34,999 bases of DNA from Myxococcales bacterium. GTDB taxonomy: Bacteria > Myxococcota_A > Polyangia > Haliangiales > Haliangiaceae. Positions 25,463 through 34,492 of this stretch are shown here, piece after piece; positions within the stretch are counted from its first letter, which is position 1, and every line of letters begins with the position of its first letter. The position numbers were made by a program, and so were the translations under genes. The stretch lies in the NCBI GenBank assembly GCA_016794545.1, contig JAEUJX010000112.1:1-34999 (forward strand), in the 5' to 3' direction. The notes below the pieces were generated by a model. The model was given only the letters and a program-made list of their open reading frames with translations. It had not been told where the DNA came from and searched no databases.

Positions 25463-25858
25463 ATGGTGCGGATGATCGTCGTCATGCTGTCGGGGCTCGG
25501 GCTCGCCTCCGCGGGCTGTGGCAAGGCCAAGGAGGGGGGCGGCGGTGGTGCCGAAGGAGGCCCGCCGTGTCAGGTCGCGGTGAAGGCCTACGTGGACAAC
25601 CTCCTCGACACGAAGGGCAACTACCTGTCCTCCGCGGAGTTCACGCCGAACGCCGAGCAGGTCGCGATCGTCAGCGCGAAGCTCGTCGAGCACTGCACGA
25701 CGACGCCGTGGAGCGCGGACACCAAGACGTGTCTGACGACCACGAAGGATCGGTTCAAGTTCGGCAAGTGCTTCGGTGACGCGATGGATTCGGCGCGGGT
25801 CAGCCAGGTGATCTTCGACGTGGTCAAGGGCTTCAAGGCGGCCGGTTCCTCCAGGTAG
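25463..25858 (+). CDS. Small lipoprotein of unknown function
   Basis: A 131-residue protein with signal MVRMIVVMLSGLGLASAGC (C19), a Gly-rich linker and a helical C-terminal part (CQVAVKAYVDNLLDTKGNYL, EQVAIVSAKLVEHCTTTPWS, KTCLTTTKDRFKFGKCFGDA). Four cysteines in the last 95 residues could form two disulfides. It starts 30 bases after the phosphatase stop on the same strand and may be co-transcribed. No family recognised. Confidence 0.75.
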   Translation: MVRMIVVMLSGLGLASAGCGKAKEGGGGGAEGGPPCQVAVKAYVDNLLDTKGNYLSSAEFTPNAEQVAIVSAKLVEHCTTTPWSADTKTCLTTTKDRFKFGKCFGDAMDSARVSQVIFDVVKGFKAAGSSR

Positions 25859-25889
25859 GACCGCGCGCGAGCACGCGTCTCTCCGAGGG

Positions 25890-26771
25890 TCACCGGAACG
25901 CGTCGACGAGGAACTGGATGAACGCGCGTGCGCTGGCCGAGCGCCCGCGGCTCGCGGTCGACAGCGCGTGGATCCGCGGTCCGGCGACCGCGTGGGCGGC
26001 GAGGACCTCGACGAGGGTGCCCTCGCGGAGGGCATCGTGCACCATGAAGTCGAGGACCTGGCAGAGGCCGAGGCCCGCGCGTGCGGCGGACACGAGCTCC
26101 GCGCCGTGATCGACGAGGAGCGTCCCGGTCACCGTCCGCTCACCGCCCGCGTACGACCAGTCGCGCGGTCTCCCGCTGGGCGCGAGGAAGCGCAGGCAGT
26201 CGTGGCCGGCCAGGTCGTCCGGCGTGCGCGGGGCCGCACGGCGCGCCAGGTAGCTCGGCGCTCCCACGGTGACCCAGCGCGTGGTGCGGAGCAGCCGGGC
26301 GACGTGCGTCGACGGCGGGAGCTCGCCCATGCGGATCGCCACGTCGTAGCTCTCCTCGGCGAGCCGCGCGATGCGGTCGGTCACGTGCAGGCGGAACCTG
26401 AGCTTTGGAAACTGGTGGGCGAGCGGCGCGAGGCCGGGCACCACGAACGGCGCGAGGATGTACGGCAGCGTCACCGCGAGCTCGCCGCGGGGCTCGCGCC
26501 GCGAGGCCTCGACCGCGTCCCGGGCGCCCTGCACGCCGAGCACGGCCGGCCGGCAGCGGTCGAAGAACTCCGCCCCCTCGCGGGTGAGCGTGACGACGCG
26601 CGAGCTGCGCTCGAGCAGCTTGACGCCGAGGTCCTCCTCGAGCCTGCGCACCGCCTTGCTGACCGCCGCGGTCGTGATCCCGAGACTCGCCGCGGCCCGG
26701 CCGAAGCTCCTGTGCTCGGCGGTCCGCACGAACGGCACCACGCCGGCGAACAGGTCCACGCGGCTCGTCAT
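25890..26771 (-). CDS. LysR-family transcriptional regulator (oxidoreductase-linked)
   Basis: A 293-residue LysR-type regulator. The helix-turn-helix is at about residues 10-66 (VPFVRTAEHRSFGRAAASLG, ITTAAVSKAVRRLEEDLGVK, LTREGAEFF). The effector domain opens GELAVTLPYILAPFVVPGLA. The start at ATG 26771 leaves a 93-base gap to the divergent oxidoreductase gene, which contains repeats of AGGTTGA. It is likely to control that gene and itself; the effector is unknown. Confidence 0.92.
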   Translation of the reverse strand: MTSRVDLFAGVVPFVRTAEHRSFGRAAASLGITTAAVSKAVRRLEEDLGVKLLERSSRVVTLTREGAEFFDRCRPAVLGVQGARDAVEASRREPRGELAVTLPYILAPFVVPGLAPLAHQFPKLRFRLHVTDRIARLAEESYDVAIRMGELPPSTHVARLLRTTRWVTVGAPSYLARRAAPRTPDDLAGHDCLRFLAPSGRPRDWSYAGGERTVTGTLLVDHGAELVSAARAGLGLCQVLDFMVHDALREGTLVEVLAAHAVAGPRIHALSTASRGRSASARAFIQFLVDAFR

Positions 26772-26773
26772 CG

Positions 26774-26799
26774 TTAACCTGAGGTTGACAATAGGTTGA
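26774..26799. promoter_or_regulatory. Candidate LysR operator with AGGTTGA half-sites
   Basis: TTAACCT (26774-26780) and AGGTTGA (26782-26788) form a near-perfect inverted repeat around one base, with AACCT-G-AGGTT fully symmetrical. A second AGGTTGA follows in direct orientation at 26793-26799. The site touches the LysR start region and overlaps TTGACA at 26785-26790, which could be a -35 box for the divergent gene, although no good -10 box follows. Confidence 0.55.
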
Positions 26800-26864
26800 G
26801 TTCGACCCCCTGGTCAACCACAGCGCCCGGACCTACCGTCGATCGCGAAGGAAAGGACCACGCC

Positions 26865-27545
26865 ATGAACATCGGAATCCTCGGCAGCGGAATCGTCGCG
26901 AAGACCATCGCCGGCAAGCTCGACAGCCTCGGGCACGCCGTGAAGCTCGGCACGCGGGACGTCCAGGCGACGCTCGCGCGCAGCGAGCCCGACATGGCCG
27001 GAGGGCCGCCGCTCCGCACCTGGCTGGAGACCCATCCGCGGGTCACGCTGGTGACGCACGACGAGGCGGCGGCCCACGGCGAGCTCGTGATCAACGCGCT
27101 GTCGGGGCAGGGCGCGATCCCCGGCCTGCGCTCGGTCGCGCGTCGCCTCGCGGGCAAGATCCTGATCGACGTGTCGAACCCGCTCGACTTCTCGAACGGC
27201 TTCCCGCCGTCGCTGACGGTCGCGAACACGGACTCGCTCGGCGAGCAGATCCAGCGCGAGCTGCCGGACACGCGTGTCGTGAAGACGCTGAACACGGTGA
27301 ACGCCTTCCTGATGATCGAACCGGCCCAGCTCGCGGGCGGCGATCACACCATGCTCGTGTGCGGCAACGACGCGGCCGCGAAGGCCCAGGTGACGCGCCT
27401 GCTGAAGGAGGGCTTTGGCTGGAAGGACGTCGTCGATGCGGGCGACATCACGAACGCGCGCGGCACGGAGATGTACGTCGTGCTGTGGGCTCGCCTGTTC
27501 GGCGCGCTGAACACTCCGATGTTCAACATCAAGCTCGTGCGCTGA
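26865..27545 (+). CDS. NAD(P)-binding oxidoreductase, F420-dependent NADP reductase-like
   Basis: A 226-residue cytoplasmic Rossmann protein. The N-terminus MNIGILGSGIVAKTIAGKL has the dinucleotide-binding G-x-G-x-x-A/G pattern, followed by LGHAVKLGTRD, LVINALSGQ, ILIDVSNPL and the helix-rich end with VVKTLNTVNAFLM. This is the F420-dependent NADP reductase/NADB-rossmann group, many members of which use NADP(H) with other partners. GAAAGGA at 26851-26857 sets the start. The gene is divergent from and presumably controlled by LysR. The substrate is unknown. Confidence 0.87.
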   Translation: MNIGILGSGIVAKTIAGKLDSLGHAVKLGTRDVQATLARSEPDMAGGPPLRTWLETHPRVTLVTHDEAAAHGELVINALSGQGAIPGLRSVARRLAGKILIDVSNPLDFSNGFPPSLTVANTDSLGEQIQRELPDTRVVKTLNTVNAFLMIEPAQLAGGDHTMLVCGNDAAAKAQVTRLLKEGFGWKDVVDAGDITNARGTEMYVVLWARLFGALNTPMFNIKLVR

Positions 27546-27599
27546 GCCGGCCGACGAGCGCCAGGCAACCGGCGACCGGCGCCGGGCGTCCAAGCGTCG

Positions 27600-28460
27600 A
27601 TGCACCGCGCGCTCGTCGTCCTGCTCGCCGCGTGCACGGCGACGGCACCGGTCGCGGTCACCTCGATCGCCTCGGCGCCCAGGGCCCACGACGCTCCGGC
27701 GCGGCCCGCGGGCGCGCTGCGGGTGATGTCGTACAACGTGAACTTCGGGCTCGAGGGCGATCCGCAGGCGATCGACGCGATCGCGCAGGCGCACCCGGAG
27801 ATCGTGCTGCTCCAGGAGACGACCGACACGTGGCGCGACGTGCTCGTGGGCGGACTGCCGCAGCTCCCGCACCACCACTTCGTCCCGCCGAAGGATCTCC
27901 CGGCCGGCGGCATCGGCGTGCTGTCGAGGTACCCGATCGTGTCGGCCGAGGAGCTGCCGAGCGTCGGGGGGCCGTTCGCCGCGCTCCGCGTGGTGATCGA
28001 CGCGCCCGGCGGCCGGATCCAGCTGCTCGACGTCCACCTGCGGCCGCCGATGTCCGATGGCGGGAGCTGGGTGGTCGGCTTCTTCTCGACGCGCGACGTG
28101 CGCGAGCGCGAGATCGCGTGGCACGCCGAGCGGCTCGATCGCTCGCTGCCCAAGGTGATCGCCGGCGACTTCAACGAGGAACGCGGCGGGCTCGCGCTCG
28201 CCGTCGCCGAGCGGCTCGGCTACACCGACGCGATCGCGCAGTGGGCAGGCGAGACGCGCACGTGGGAGTGGCCGGTCGGCAGCCTGACGCTCCGGTTCCA
28301 GCTCGATCACATCCTCCACGACGGTTGCTTCGTGGCGTCGGCGGCCGGCATCGTCGAAGCGGGCCGCTCGGACCACAAGCCGATCTGGGCGGACCTCGAA
28401 CGCGTCGACGCCGCGCTGATCAGCGCGGCGTCGGGACAGCTCGGGTGTTCTGGTCGCTGA
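27600..28460 (+). CDS. Endonuclease/exonuclease/phosphatase-family lipoprotein
   Basis: A 286-residue exported protein with signal MHRALVVLLAAC (C12). The EEP fold motifs appear in order: LRVMSYNVNFG with the metal-binding Asn (N46), IVLLQET with the catalytic Glu (E73), LLDVHLRPP, VIAGDFNEE, and the C-terminal SDHKPIWADL with the Asp-His pair. The LDHIL strand is also present. Members hydrolyse phosphodiesters of nucleic acids, sphingolipids or inositol lipids. Export suggests an extracellular nuclease or phospholipase C-like role. It ends four bases before the convergent lipoprotein gene. Confidence 0.87.
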   Translation: MHRALVVLLAACTATAPVAVTSIASAPRAHDAPARPAGALRVMSYNVNFGLEGDPQAIDAIAQAHPEIVLLQETTDTWRDVLVGGLPQLPHHHFVPPKDLPAGGIGVLSRYPIVSAEELPSVGGPFAALRVVIDAPGGRIQLLDVHLRPPMSDGGSWVVGFFSTRDVREREIAWHAERLDRSLPKVIAGDFNEERGGLALAVAERLGYTDAIAQWAGETRTWEWPVGSLTLRFQLDHILHDGCFVASAAGIVEAGRSDHKPIWADLERVDAALISAASGQLGCSGR

Positions 28461-28464
28461 GTCG

Positions 28465-29220
28465 TTAGTAGCAGGAGCCGCCGCAGCTCGCGTTGTTCGA
28501 CATGAACAGGTAGTCGTCCGACGCGTTGGAGAAGCTGCCGAGCTGGTAGTCGTGCAGCGCGCAGTCCTTGGAGTACAGCGTGCTACCCACGCACGGCGGG
28601 AAGCTCGTGCCGCCGCAGCCCTGGCCGCAGCGACCGGCGCAGCCGTTGGCGGGCGACGTCTTGCAGCTGCAACCCTTGCCTGCCGTACGGTAGTAGCCGT
28701 TGCCGATGTGCTGGTACTGGCACGTCGGGCTGATCGTCGTGTTCAAGCCGCCCGTCTCGTGCGCGAACTCGTACGGCGCGAGCTCCTCGCCGGTCGGGAC
28801 GATCATCATCAGGTTGCCAGCGCGGATGACGAGGTTCTCGACCGTGGTCCGCTCGGGCTCGTCGCCGCCGACCATGCCCTGCAGGTTGGTCACCAGCATG
28901 GCCACCAGGCGGAGCTGCGCCTGGTCGAGTGGATCGCCGTTGGGGATGATCTGGCCTTCGCCACGGTTCTTGTCCACGTGGAGCGCGACCTGCGTCGTGC
29001 CGAAGTCCCACGTGATGTCGACGACACCGGCTTCGACCTCGGTGGCGAACAGGTGAACGCGATCGCCACCGCCCATCATCGTGGCCTCGATCGTCGTGGC
29101 GCTATGGCCGAGCAGCGCGAACTGATCCTGTGGATCGGGCGCGTTGACCTGCTCGTCCTTGGTAGTGCAGGCGCCGAGCGCGAGTGCGAGTCCAGCCACG
29201 AGACAGAAAGCGGTGTTCAT
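28465..29220 (-). CDS. Lipoprotein with Cys-rich PLA2-like C-terminal region
   Basis: A 251-residue exported protein. ATG 29220 begins signal MNTAFCLVAGLALALGAC (C18) and is preceded by a G-rich Shine-Dalgarno-like run. The N-terminal 150 residues are beta-rich (VHLFATEVEAGVVDITWDFG and following). The last 85 residues hold about ten cysteines: GCSCKTSPANGCAGRCGQGC, then PPCVGSTLYSKDCALHDYQLG. The C-x3-H-D-Y arrangement after a Cys/Gly-rich stretch resembles secreted phospholipase A2-type active sites (C-x2-3-H-D-x-C) and similar bacterial proteins, but the usual calcium loop is not evident. Function is unproven. Confidence 0.72.
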   Translation of the reverse strand: MNTAFCLVAGLALALGACTTKDEQVNAPDPQDQFALLGHSATTIEATMMGGGDRVHLFATEVEAGVVDITWDFGTTQVALHVDKNRGEGQIIPNGDPLDQAQLRLVAMLVTNLQGMVGGDEPERTTVENLVIRAGNLMMIVPTGEELAPYEFAHETGGLNTTISPTCQYQHIGNGYYRTAGKGCSCKTSPANGCAGRCGQGCGGTSFPPCVGSTLYSKDCALHDYQLGSFSNASDDYLFMSNNASCGGSCY

Positions 29221-29333
29221 CGGTCCCCCCATTGAGTTGCGTGAGGGATTCCCTGAGCACCAAGTGCGCCAACCCGAACTCATCAACAAGCACGAGGAGA
29301 TGGCGTGCGTTCGTCCGTGTCGGCTCTTCGCTT

Positions 29334-29372
29334 CTTGCACGAGTCGCCCAAGTTCTGGGCAAGTCGTGCAAG
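29334..29372. repeat. Two-level 39-nt inverted repeat in divergent promoter region
   Basis: CTTGCACGA (29334-29342) and TCGTGCAAG (29364-29372) are perfect 9-bp inverted arms. Inside them, after 3 bases on each side, GCCCA (29346-29350) and TGGGC (29356-29360) form a second perfect 5-bp pair around AGTTC. The whole 39-nt element is centred at 29353, midway between the divergent genes starting at 29220 and 29430. It may be an operator for two dimers or a structured RNA element. Confidence 0.62.
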
Positions 29373-29429
29373 TGTCCAACGTCCGAAAAACACACAAGAG
29401 CTCGCCGCGGCTGCTGGTAGTGTGGCTCC

Positions 29430-30812
29430 GTGGCACCGGGGCTCCTCATCCTTGCCATCCTGCCGGTCATCGGCGGATCGACGAGTGATGACCAGCGCGT
29501 GGTCGCGCTCCGCCTCCCGGCGGGGTGCGGGCAACCGCCCGCCGTTCAGTGCACGGGGACCCTGCTGTCGCCGCGTGCGGTGCTGACCGCCGCGCACTGC
29601 ATCGAGAACACCCCGCTCGGGTCGCTCGAGGTGGTGTCGGCCACCGATGCTGGATCGGCCGAGGTCGCGGGGGTGCGGGTGGCGATGGGGTGGACGGCGC
29701 CCGATGGCGCCGACCTCGCCGTGATCGCGTTGACCGAGCCGGCGATCGGCGCGCCGGTGGCGTCGATCGGCGACATCCCGGACGCGCAGGCGCTGATCGG
29801 GACCAACGTCGTCGTGATCGGATATGGGCTCGATGGGGAAGGCGGCTCGGGGCTCCGCCTGGCCGGCGTCTCGACGATCCGCGCGATCGATCCCGGCACG
29901 ATCGAGGCGATGCCGGGACCATCCCTGGCATGCTCGGGTGATAGTGGAGGTCCCGTGCTACTCGATGACAAGGTGATCGGAGTGAGCTCGTTCGGTGACG
30001 CGGAGTGCGCGATCTCCGCCACCAGTGCGCGCGCGGACACGCAGCGTGCGTTCATCGCGGGTGCGATCGCGAATGCGGAGCAGCTGCCGACCGGCACGCC
30101 CGCGCCCGGGGAGGTCGATTGCGGACCGCCGGACGATCGCGGTTGTCACGCTGGCGGCACGTCCGGTGCCGGCGCGATCCTCCTCGTACTCGCCGCGCTC
30201 GGCGCGATCCGGCCTCGGCGGGCGCTGCTCGCGTTCGCGGTGCTCGTGCTCGCGGCGTCGTGCCAACGCAGCCAGAGCAGCCCGAGCAGCCCGGAGTGCA
30301 ATGGTGGCGTCGCGCACGGCGCCAAGCCGCCTAAGGGATCGCTGTTCTGGTGTGCCGATGGGAGCGGCCGCAAGCACGGCCTCTACCAGGAGTGGTTTCC
30401 GAACGGCACGCTCAAGGTCGATGCCATGTACCGGGCCGGCAAGGCCGACGGGACGTTCGTCGCGTACCACGACAGCGGCAAGCGCAAGGAACAGGGCCAG
30501 CACGAGGGTGGTCTCCGCGTCGGACGGTGGCAGGAGTGGCACCCCGACGGGTCGCTCCGTCGAGACGCCGAGTACCTTCCGGGCGGTGAGGTCCGGTTCA
30601 CGACGTACCACGAGGGCGGCGGGCCACGCTGGGTGGTGGGTGCGATGCGCGCGCAGAAGGAGCACGGGCACTTCGTCGAGTGGTCCCGCGGCGGCACCAA
30701 GATCGCCGAGGGCGACTTCGAGGCCGGGCGCAAGCTCGAGAACTGGACGTTCTGGAACGACGACGGCACTCCGTCCGCGGAGCCGCGCGGCATGCTGTTC
30801 ACGGGCGAGTAG
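29430..30812 (+). CDS. Trypsin-like serine protease fused in frame to YwqK/MORN-type lipoprotein
   Basis: A 460-residue frame from a GTG. Residues 1-13 are hydrophobic and lead directly into an I-G-G-S mature trypsin-like N-terminus (residue 14 on). The S1 catalytic triad is complete: H56 (TAAHC), D95 (GADLAVI) and S172 (CSGDSGGPV). Residues 231-264 look like a MYXO-CTERM-type surface signal: G238-C239, a hydrophobic helix ([12 protein letters not shown]) and R261-P-R-R264. Without a stop, a second lipoprotein-like signal follows ([16 protein letters not shown]278). Residues 300-450 contain YwqK/MORN-2 repeats of the form G-x-W/Y-x-x-W/Y-x-x-x-G ([29 protein letters not shown]). It looks like two neighbouring exported-protein genes joined by loss of a stop, or a real fusion. 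No separate strong start codon is visible for the second part. Confidence 0.78.
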   Translation: MAPGLLILAILPVIGGSTSDDQRVVALRLPAGCGQPPAVQCTGTLLSPRAVLTAAHCIENTPLGSLEVVSATDAGSAEVAGVRVAMGWTAPDGADLAVIALTEPAIGAPVASIGDIPDAQALIGTNVVVIGYGLDGEGGSGLRLAGVSTIRAIDPGTIEAMPGPSLACSGDSGGPVLLDDKVIGVSSFGDAECAISATSARADTQRAFIAGAIANAEQLPTGTPAPGEVDCGPPDDRGCHAGGTSGAGAILLVLAALGAIRPRRALLAFAVLVLAASCQRSQSSPSSPECNGGVAHGAKPPKGSLFWCADGSGRKHGLYQEWFPNGTLKVDAMYRAGKADGTFVAYHDSGKRKEQGQHEGGLRVGRWQEWHPDGSLRRDAEYLPGGEVRFTTYHEGGGPRWVVGAMRAQKEHGHFVEWSRGGTKIAEGDFEAGRKLENWTFWNDDGTPSAEPRGMLFTGE

Positions 30813-30829
30813 CGCAGTACGATGCGGCG

Positions 30830-32626
30830 GTGGCGAACCCGCTGTTCGACGATCGCGATGTCGATCTGATCCTGAACGACCTCGTCGGTCTCGACCGGCT
30901 GCTCGCGCTGCCCGCGTTCGCCGGCCACGATCGGGAGACCCTCCAGCTGTTCCTCGACGCCTCGCGGTCGCTCGCGCGCGACCGGCTGTTCCCGGCGTAT
31001 CGCAGCATCGACGCGGAGCCGCCGCGGCTCGTCGACGGCAAGGTGATCGTGCACCCGCGGATGCACGAGCTGTACGCGCAGCTCCGCGAGCTCGGCGTGA
31101 TCGCGGCGCCGCGTCCCGAAGAGGTCGGCGGCGCGCAGCTGCCGCGCGCGGTGTTCGCGCTCGCGACCGCGTACCTGTGCGCGGCGAACCTGTCGGCCTA
31201 CGCCTACGCGGGGCTGACCCAGGGCGCCGCGCACCTGATCGAGGCGTTCGGCAGCGCGGAGCTGCGCGCGCTGTATCTCCCGCGGATGTACAGCGGTGCG
31301 TGGACGGGCACGATGGCGCTCACCGAGCCGCAGGCCGGCTCGAGCCTCGCCGATCTGACGACGACCGCGGATCCGACGCCGGAGGGCCACTATCTCCTGC
31401 GCGGCTCGAAGATCTTCATCTCCGGCGGCGATCAGGACCTGACCGAGAACATCGTGCACCTCACGCTCGCGCGGCTGCGCGGCGCCCCCGCCGGGATGAA
31501 GGGCGTCTCGCTGTTCTGCGTACCGAAGCGTAGGCCCGCGCCCGGCGGCGCGCTCGTCGACAACGACGTCGCGGTCACCGGCGTCATCCACAAGATCGGC
31601 TGGCGCGGGCTGCCCAGCGTGGTCCTCGCATACGGCGAGCGCGGTGATTGCCACGGCTGGCTCGTCGGCGAGCCGCACCAGGGCATCCGCTACATGTTCC
31701 AGATGATGAACGAGGCGCGGATCATGGTCGGCCTGAACGGCGTGGCGACCGCCTCGGTCGCGTATCACGAGGCGCTCGCCTACGCGCGCGAGCGCACGCA
31801 GGGCCGGCCGCTCGGCGCGAAGGATCCGGCGTCGCCGCCGGTGCCGATCATCGAGCACGCCGACGTGCGGCGCATGCTGCTGCGGCAGAAGGCGATCGTC
31901 GAGGGCGGCCTCGCGCTGCTCGTGCGCGCCTCGGCCCATGCCGACCTCGCCGAGCACGCGACGGATCCCGCCGAGCGGGCGCGGAGCGCGCTGCTGCTCG
32001 ATCTGCTGACGCCGATCGCGAAGTCGTTCCCGGCCGAGGCCGGCTTCGAGGCGAACGCGCTCGCGCTCCAGATCCACGGCGGCTACGGCTACTCGAGCGA
32101 GTACCTGCCGGAGGCGTGGCTGCGCGACCAGAAGCTCAACTCGATCCACGAGGGCACCACCGGCATCCAGGCGGCGGACCTGCTCGGCCGCCGCGCGCTC
32201 GCGCAGGGCGGCGCCGCGCTCGCCGCGCTCGGCGCCGAGATCGCGCAGGCGACCGGACGGGCGCGGCGCGCCGGGATCGACGCGGCGTGGATCGCGGAGC
32301 TCGAGCGTGCCGTCGGCACCGTCGGGGCGTTGACGGCTACGCTCGCGAAGCGCGGCATGGGTGGCGATCCGGCGGGGATGATGCTGCACGCGCGCGACTA
32401 CCTCGAGCTGTTCTCGATCGTCGTGATCGCGTGGCAGTGGATCGAGCTCGCCGCGATCGCGAAGGAGGCGCTCGCGGCCGGCACGCGCGAGGCCGGCTAC
32501 TGCGAGGCGAAGCTCGCGGCCGCGCAGTACTGGCTGCGCACGGAGCTGCCGCGCATCGACCACCTCGCGCGGCTGTGCGAGACCGCGGAGGACTCCTACG
32601 CGCGCCTCGATCCCGCCTGGCTGTAG
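30830..32626 (+). CDS. Acyl-CoA dehydrogenase (long FadE-like form)
   Basis: A 598-residue flavoenzyme that should introduce the first double bond into acyl-CoA thioesters in beta-oxidation. The length matches the 590-600-residue FadE/DmdC-type class. FAD and substrate motifs are seen in [36 protein letters not shown] and [14 protein letters not shown]. The catalytic-Glu region is [19 protein letters not shown] further helical C-terminal domain (residues 460-598) is typical of this class. The start is a GTG at 30830 with no strong Shine-Dalgarno sequence. The stop is immediately next to the stop of the convergent MshEN gene. Confidence 0.93.
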   Translation: MANPLFDDRDVDLILNDLVGLDRLLALPAFAGHDRETLQLFLDASRSLARDRLFPAYRSIDAEPPRLVDGKVIVHPRMHELYAQLRELGVIAAPRPEEVGGAQLPRAVFALATAYLCAANLSAYAYAGLTQGAAHLIEAFGSAELRALYLPRMYSGAWTGTMALTEPQAGSSLADLTTTADPTPEGHYLLRGSKIFISGGDQDLTENIVHLTLARLRGAPAGMKGVSLFCVPKRRPAPGGALVDNDVAVTGVIHKIGWRGLPSVVLAYGERGDCHGWLVGEPHQGIRYMFQMMNEARIMVGLNGVATASVAYHEALAYARERTQGRPLGAKDPASPPVPIIEHADVRRMLLRQKAIVEGGLALLVRASAHADLAEHATDPAERARSALLLDLLTPIAKSFPAEAGFEANALALQIHGGYGYSSEYLPEAWLRDQKLNSIHEGTTGIQAADLLGRRALAQGGAALAALGAEIAQATGRARRAGIDAAWIAELERAVGTVGALTATLAKRGMGGDPAGMMLHARDYLELFSIVVIAWQWIELAAIAKEALAAGTREAGYCEAKLAAAQYWLRTELPRIDHLARLCETAEDSYARLDPAWL

Positions 32627-33694
32627 CTACGACCTCGGCGCGCCGCGGCTGCCCGACGGGATCCCGAACCGCTCGTAGGCGGTGCCGAGGACGTCGGCGA
32701 GCAGATCCAGCTCGGCGATCGTGGTGCGCGCGCGCGCATCCAGGGGATCGCCGACGGCGAGCACCATCTCGACGTTGCCCCCGACGATCACCGGCACCGC
32801 CGCCGGAGCGCTCGCGCGCCACAGCAGGCTGGTGAGCTCGCCCTGGACGCGCCCGATCGGACGCTCGAGGACGGGCTCGCGCGTGTCGCGCGCGACCGTG
32901 AGCAGCGACGGCGCGGAGAGCGGCAGGCGGATCGAGTCGATGCCCGCGCCGCCGTGGCCGCGCACGCCGAACGCCCAGCCGTCGACGAGGTGGAACAGCA
33001 GCGCGGCCTGCCAGCGGCGCTCGGCGTACGCGAGCACGAGGCGCTCGACCGCCATCGAGGACACGGCGCCGCGCACCTCCTTGCGCAGGGCGTCGAGCGC
33101 CGACGGGTTCGATGGCGCGCGGACCGGCAGCTCGGGCTCCTCGTCCATCATCCGCGACACGGTGCGCGCGCGGCGCGGGATCGGGGTGTCGTCGAGCCGG
33201 ACGTTGCCGATGTCCGCGAGCGTCGGCGGCGCATACGGCAGCGGCTGCTCGTCGGAGCCGGGCGCCCCGTAGAACGTGCGGACCAGCCGCTCGAGCTGGA
33301 TGCTCGGCATCACCGACAACAGGATCGGCACCTTCGTGACGTGCTCGAGCGACGCCGCGAGGATCTGGTTCGGGTCCCGTGCGACGACGACCAGGTGCCC
33401 CGACCGCGCGAACGCGAGCGGCAGCACCACCCACCGCGCGCCGATCTCCTCGGGGATGCGCCGGAGCGTCGCCGGATCCCGGCGCTCGATGTGGCGCTGC
33501 ATCGCCGCGGGATAGCCGAGCTGCTGCGAGAGCAACGCCGCGCCTTCGTCGTGATCGATGAGCGCGCGCTGGATCAGCAGCGAGAGCATGCGCTGCCGCG
33601 TGGCGGCCTGATCGCGCAGGGCCTGTGTGACCTGCCACGGATCGACCGTCTCCTCGCGGAGGAGCAGCTCGCCGATGCGGACGCGTTCGGTCAC
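32627..33694 (-). CDS. Stand-alone MshEN/GspE-N-type protein with C-terminal GAF-like region
   Basis: A 355-residue cytoplasmic protein without signal or membrane segment. Residues 4-140 match the N-terminal domain of type II secretion and pilus ATPases (RIGELLLREETVDPWQVTQA, AALLSQQLGYPAA, IPEEIGARWVVLPLAFARSG, VVVARDPNQ), a domain that binds cyclic di-GMP in some proteins. The Walker ATPase domain of GspE/PilB is absent. After a Pro-rich linker (about 165-205) the C-terminal part (RLVLAYAERRWQAALLFHLV, AVPVIVGGNVEMVLAVGDP) looks like a GAF-type sensor fold. GTG 33694 is chosen because MshEN begins there. It could be a c-di-GMP receptor; the partner is unknown. Confidence 0.78.
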   Translation of the reverse strand: MTERVRIGELLLREETVDPWQVTQALRDQAATRQRMLSLLIQRALIDHDEGAALLSQQLGYPAAMQRHIERRDPATLRRIPEEIGARWVVLPLAFARSGHLVVVARDPNQILAASLEHVTKVPILLSVMPSIQLERLVRTFYGAPGSDEQPLPYAPPTLADIGNVRLDDTPIPRRARTVSRMMDEEPELPVRAPSNPSALDALRKEVRGAVSSMAVERLVLAYAERRWQAALLFHLVDGWAFGVRGHGGAGIDSIRLPLSAPSLLTVARDTREPVLERPIGRVQGELTSLLWRASAPAAVPVIVGGNVEMVLAVGDPLDARARTTIAELDLLADVLGTAYERFGIPSGSRGAPRS

Positions 33695-33767
33695 GGCGGG
33701 AGTGTTAGCCCGTCGGAGGACCTCGCGGTACGAAATCGGCACCTCCCGTGCTGAATGACCATCGCTT

Positions 33768-34475
33768 TCAGCGCCGGCGGAATAGCAGCAGCACGGCGGT
33801 CGCCGCGATCGAGCCGATCGCCGCGACCGCATTCGTCATCCGGCGGCGGTCGACCGCGGCGCGCTCGGTGGCGAGCAGGTTGACGATCCGCGCGCCGCTC
33901 CGGTAGGCCGCGACGTGCGCCTCGACGTGGGCGATCCGGTCCCGGCTCGGGAAGTAGCCGCGCCGCGCGATGTCTCCCTCGGGGTCGTGGGGCGCGCCGA
34001 GCGACGCCTCGAGGTCGCCGCAGGCCAGGAACAGCGCGTCGAGGATCTGGAGCGCGATGAGGCAGCGCTCGGGAGCGTAGCCGGCGCCCATGCACAGCTC
34101 GATCGCGTGCAGATCCGCGTGGCGCTCGCGCTCGTGCGACACCGGCGGAGGGGCGAACATCGGCCACGTGCGCGCAAACCGTCCGGGGACGTGACCGAGG
34201 TGATGGTGTGCCAGCTCGTGCGCGATCACGAACGCCGCCGCGGCCTCGTCGGGCAGCTGGTCGAGCAGGCGATGCGTGATGAAGATCGTGCGGCCCGGCC
34301 CGGTGAACGCGTTCGCCTGGTCCGCGTGGATGACGAGCGTCTCGAATCGCTCGTGCTCGGGGAGCGCTGCCTGGAGCCGCTCGGTGACGCGGCGCGCGCG
34401 CTCGACCCGCCAGCCCTCGCGCTCGATCACGTGCCGCGCCTCGACCTGCCGGCGCAGAGCTTCACGCGATCGCAT
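33768..34475 (-). CDS. M48-type zinc metallopeptidase, membrane-anchored
   Basis: A 235-residue protein. The zinc site is H86-E87-x2-H90 in VIAHELAHHHLGH, with the third ligand E117 in HERERHADLHAIEL (the E-x-x-A-D form of M48 peptidases). A C-terminal hydrophobic segment (NAVAAIGSIAATAVLLLF) followed by RRR would anchor it in the membrane. It lacks the long membrane-embedded N-terminus of HtpX and is closer to small M48/SprT-like proteases. It may degrade damaged envelope proteins. Start is ATG 34475. Confidence 0.85.
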   Translation of the reverse strand: MRSREALRRQVEARHVIEREGWRVERARRVTERLQAALPEHERFETLVIHADQANAFTGPGRTIFITHRLLDQLPDEAAAAFVIAHELAHHHLGHVPGRFARTWPMFAPPPVSHERERHADLHAIELCMGAGYAPERCLIALQILDALFLACGDLEASLGAPHDPEGDIARRGYFPSRDRIAHVEAHVAAYRSGARIVNLLATERAAVDRRRMTNAVAAIGSIAATAVLLLFRRR

Positions 34476-34492
34476 GGCCGAAGCGTAGCAGC

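Noticed and set aside
23084-26035. A 983-codon minus-strand open frame
   Set aside because: Antisense to the hydrolase, phosphatase and lipoprotein genes; composition is typical of a shadow frame.
30240-30812. A separate gene for the YwqK/MORN part starting at GTG 30240
   Set aside because: That start would give a signal of only seven residues before the lipobox Cys, with no basic n-region and no ribosome-binding site.
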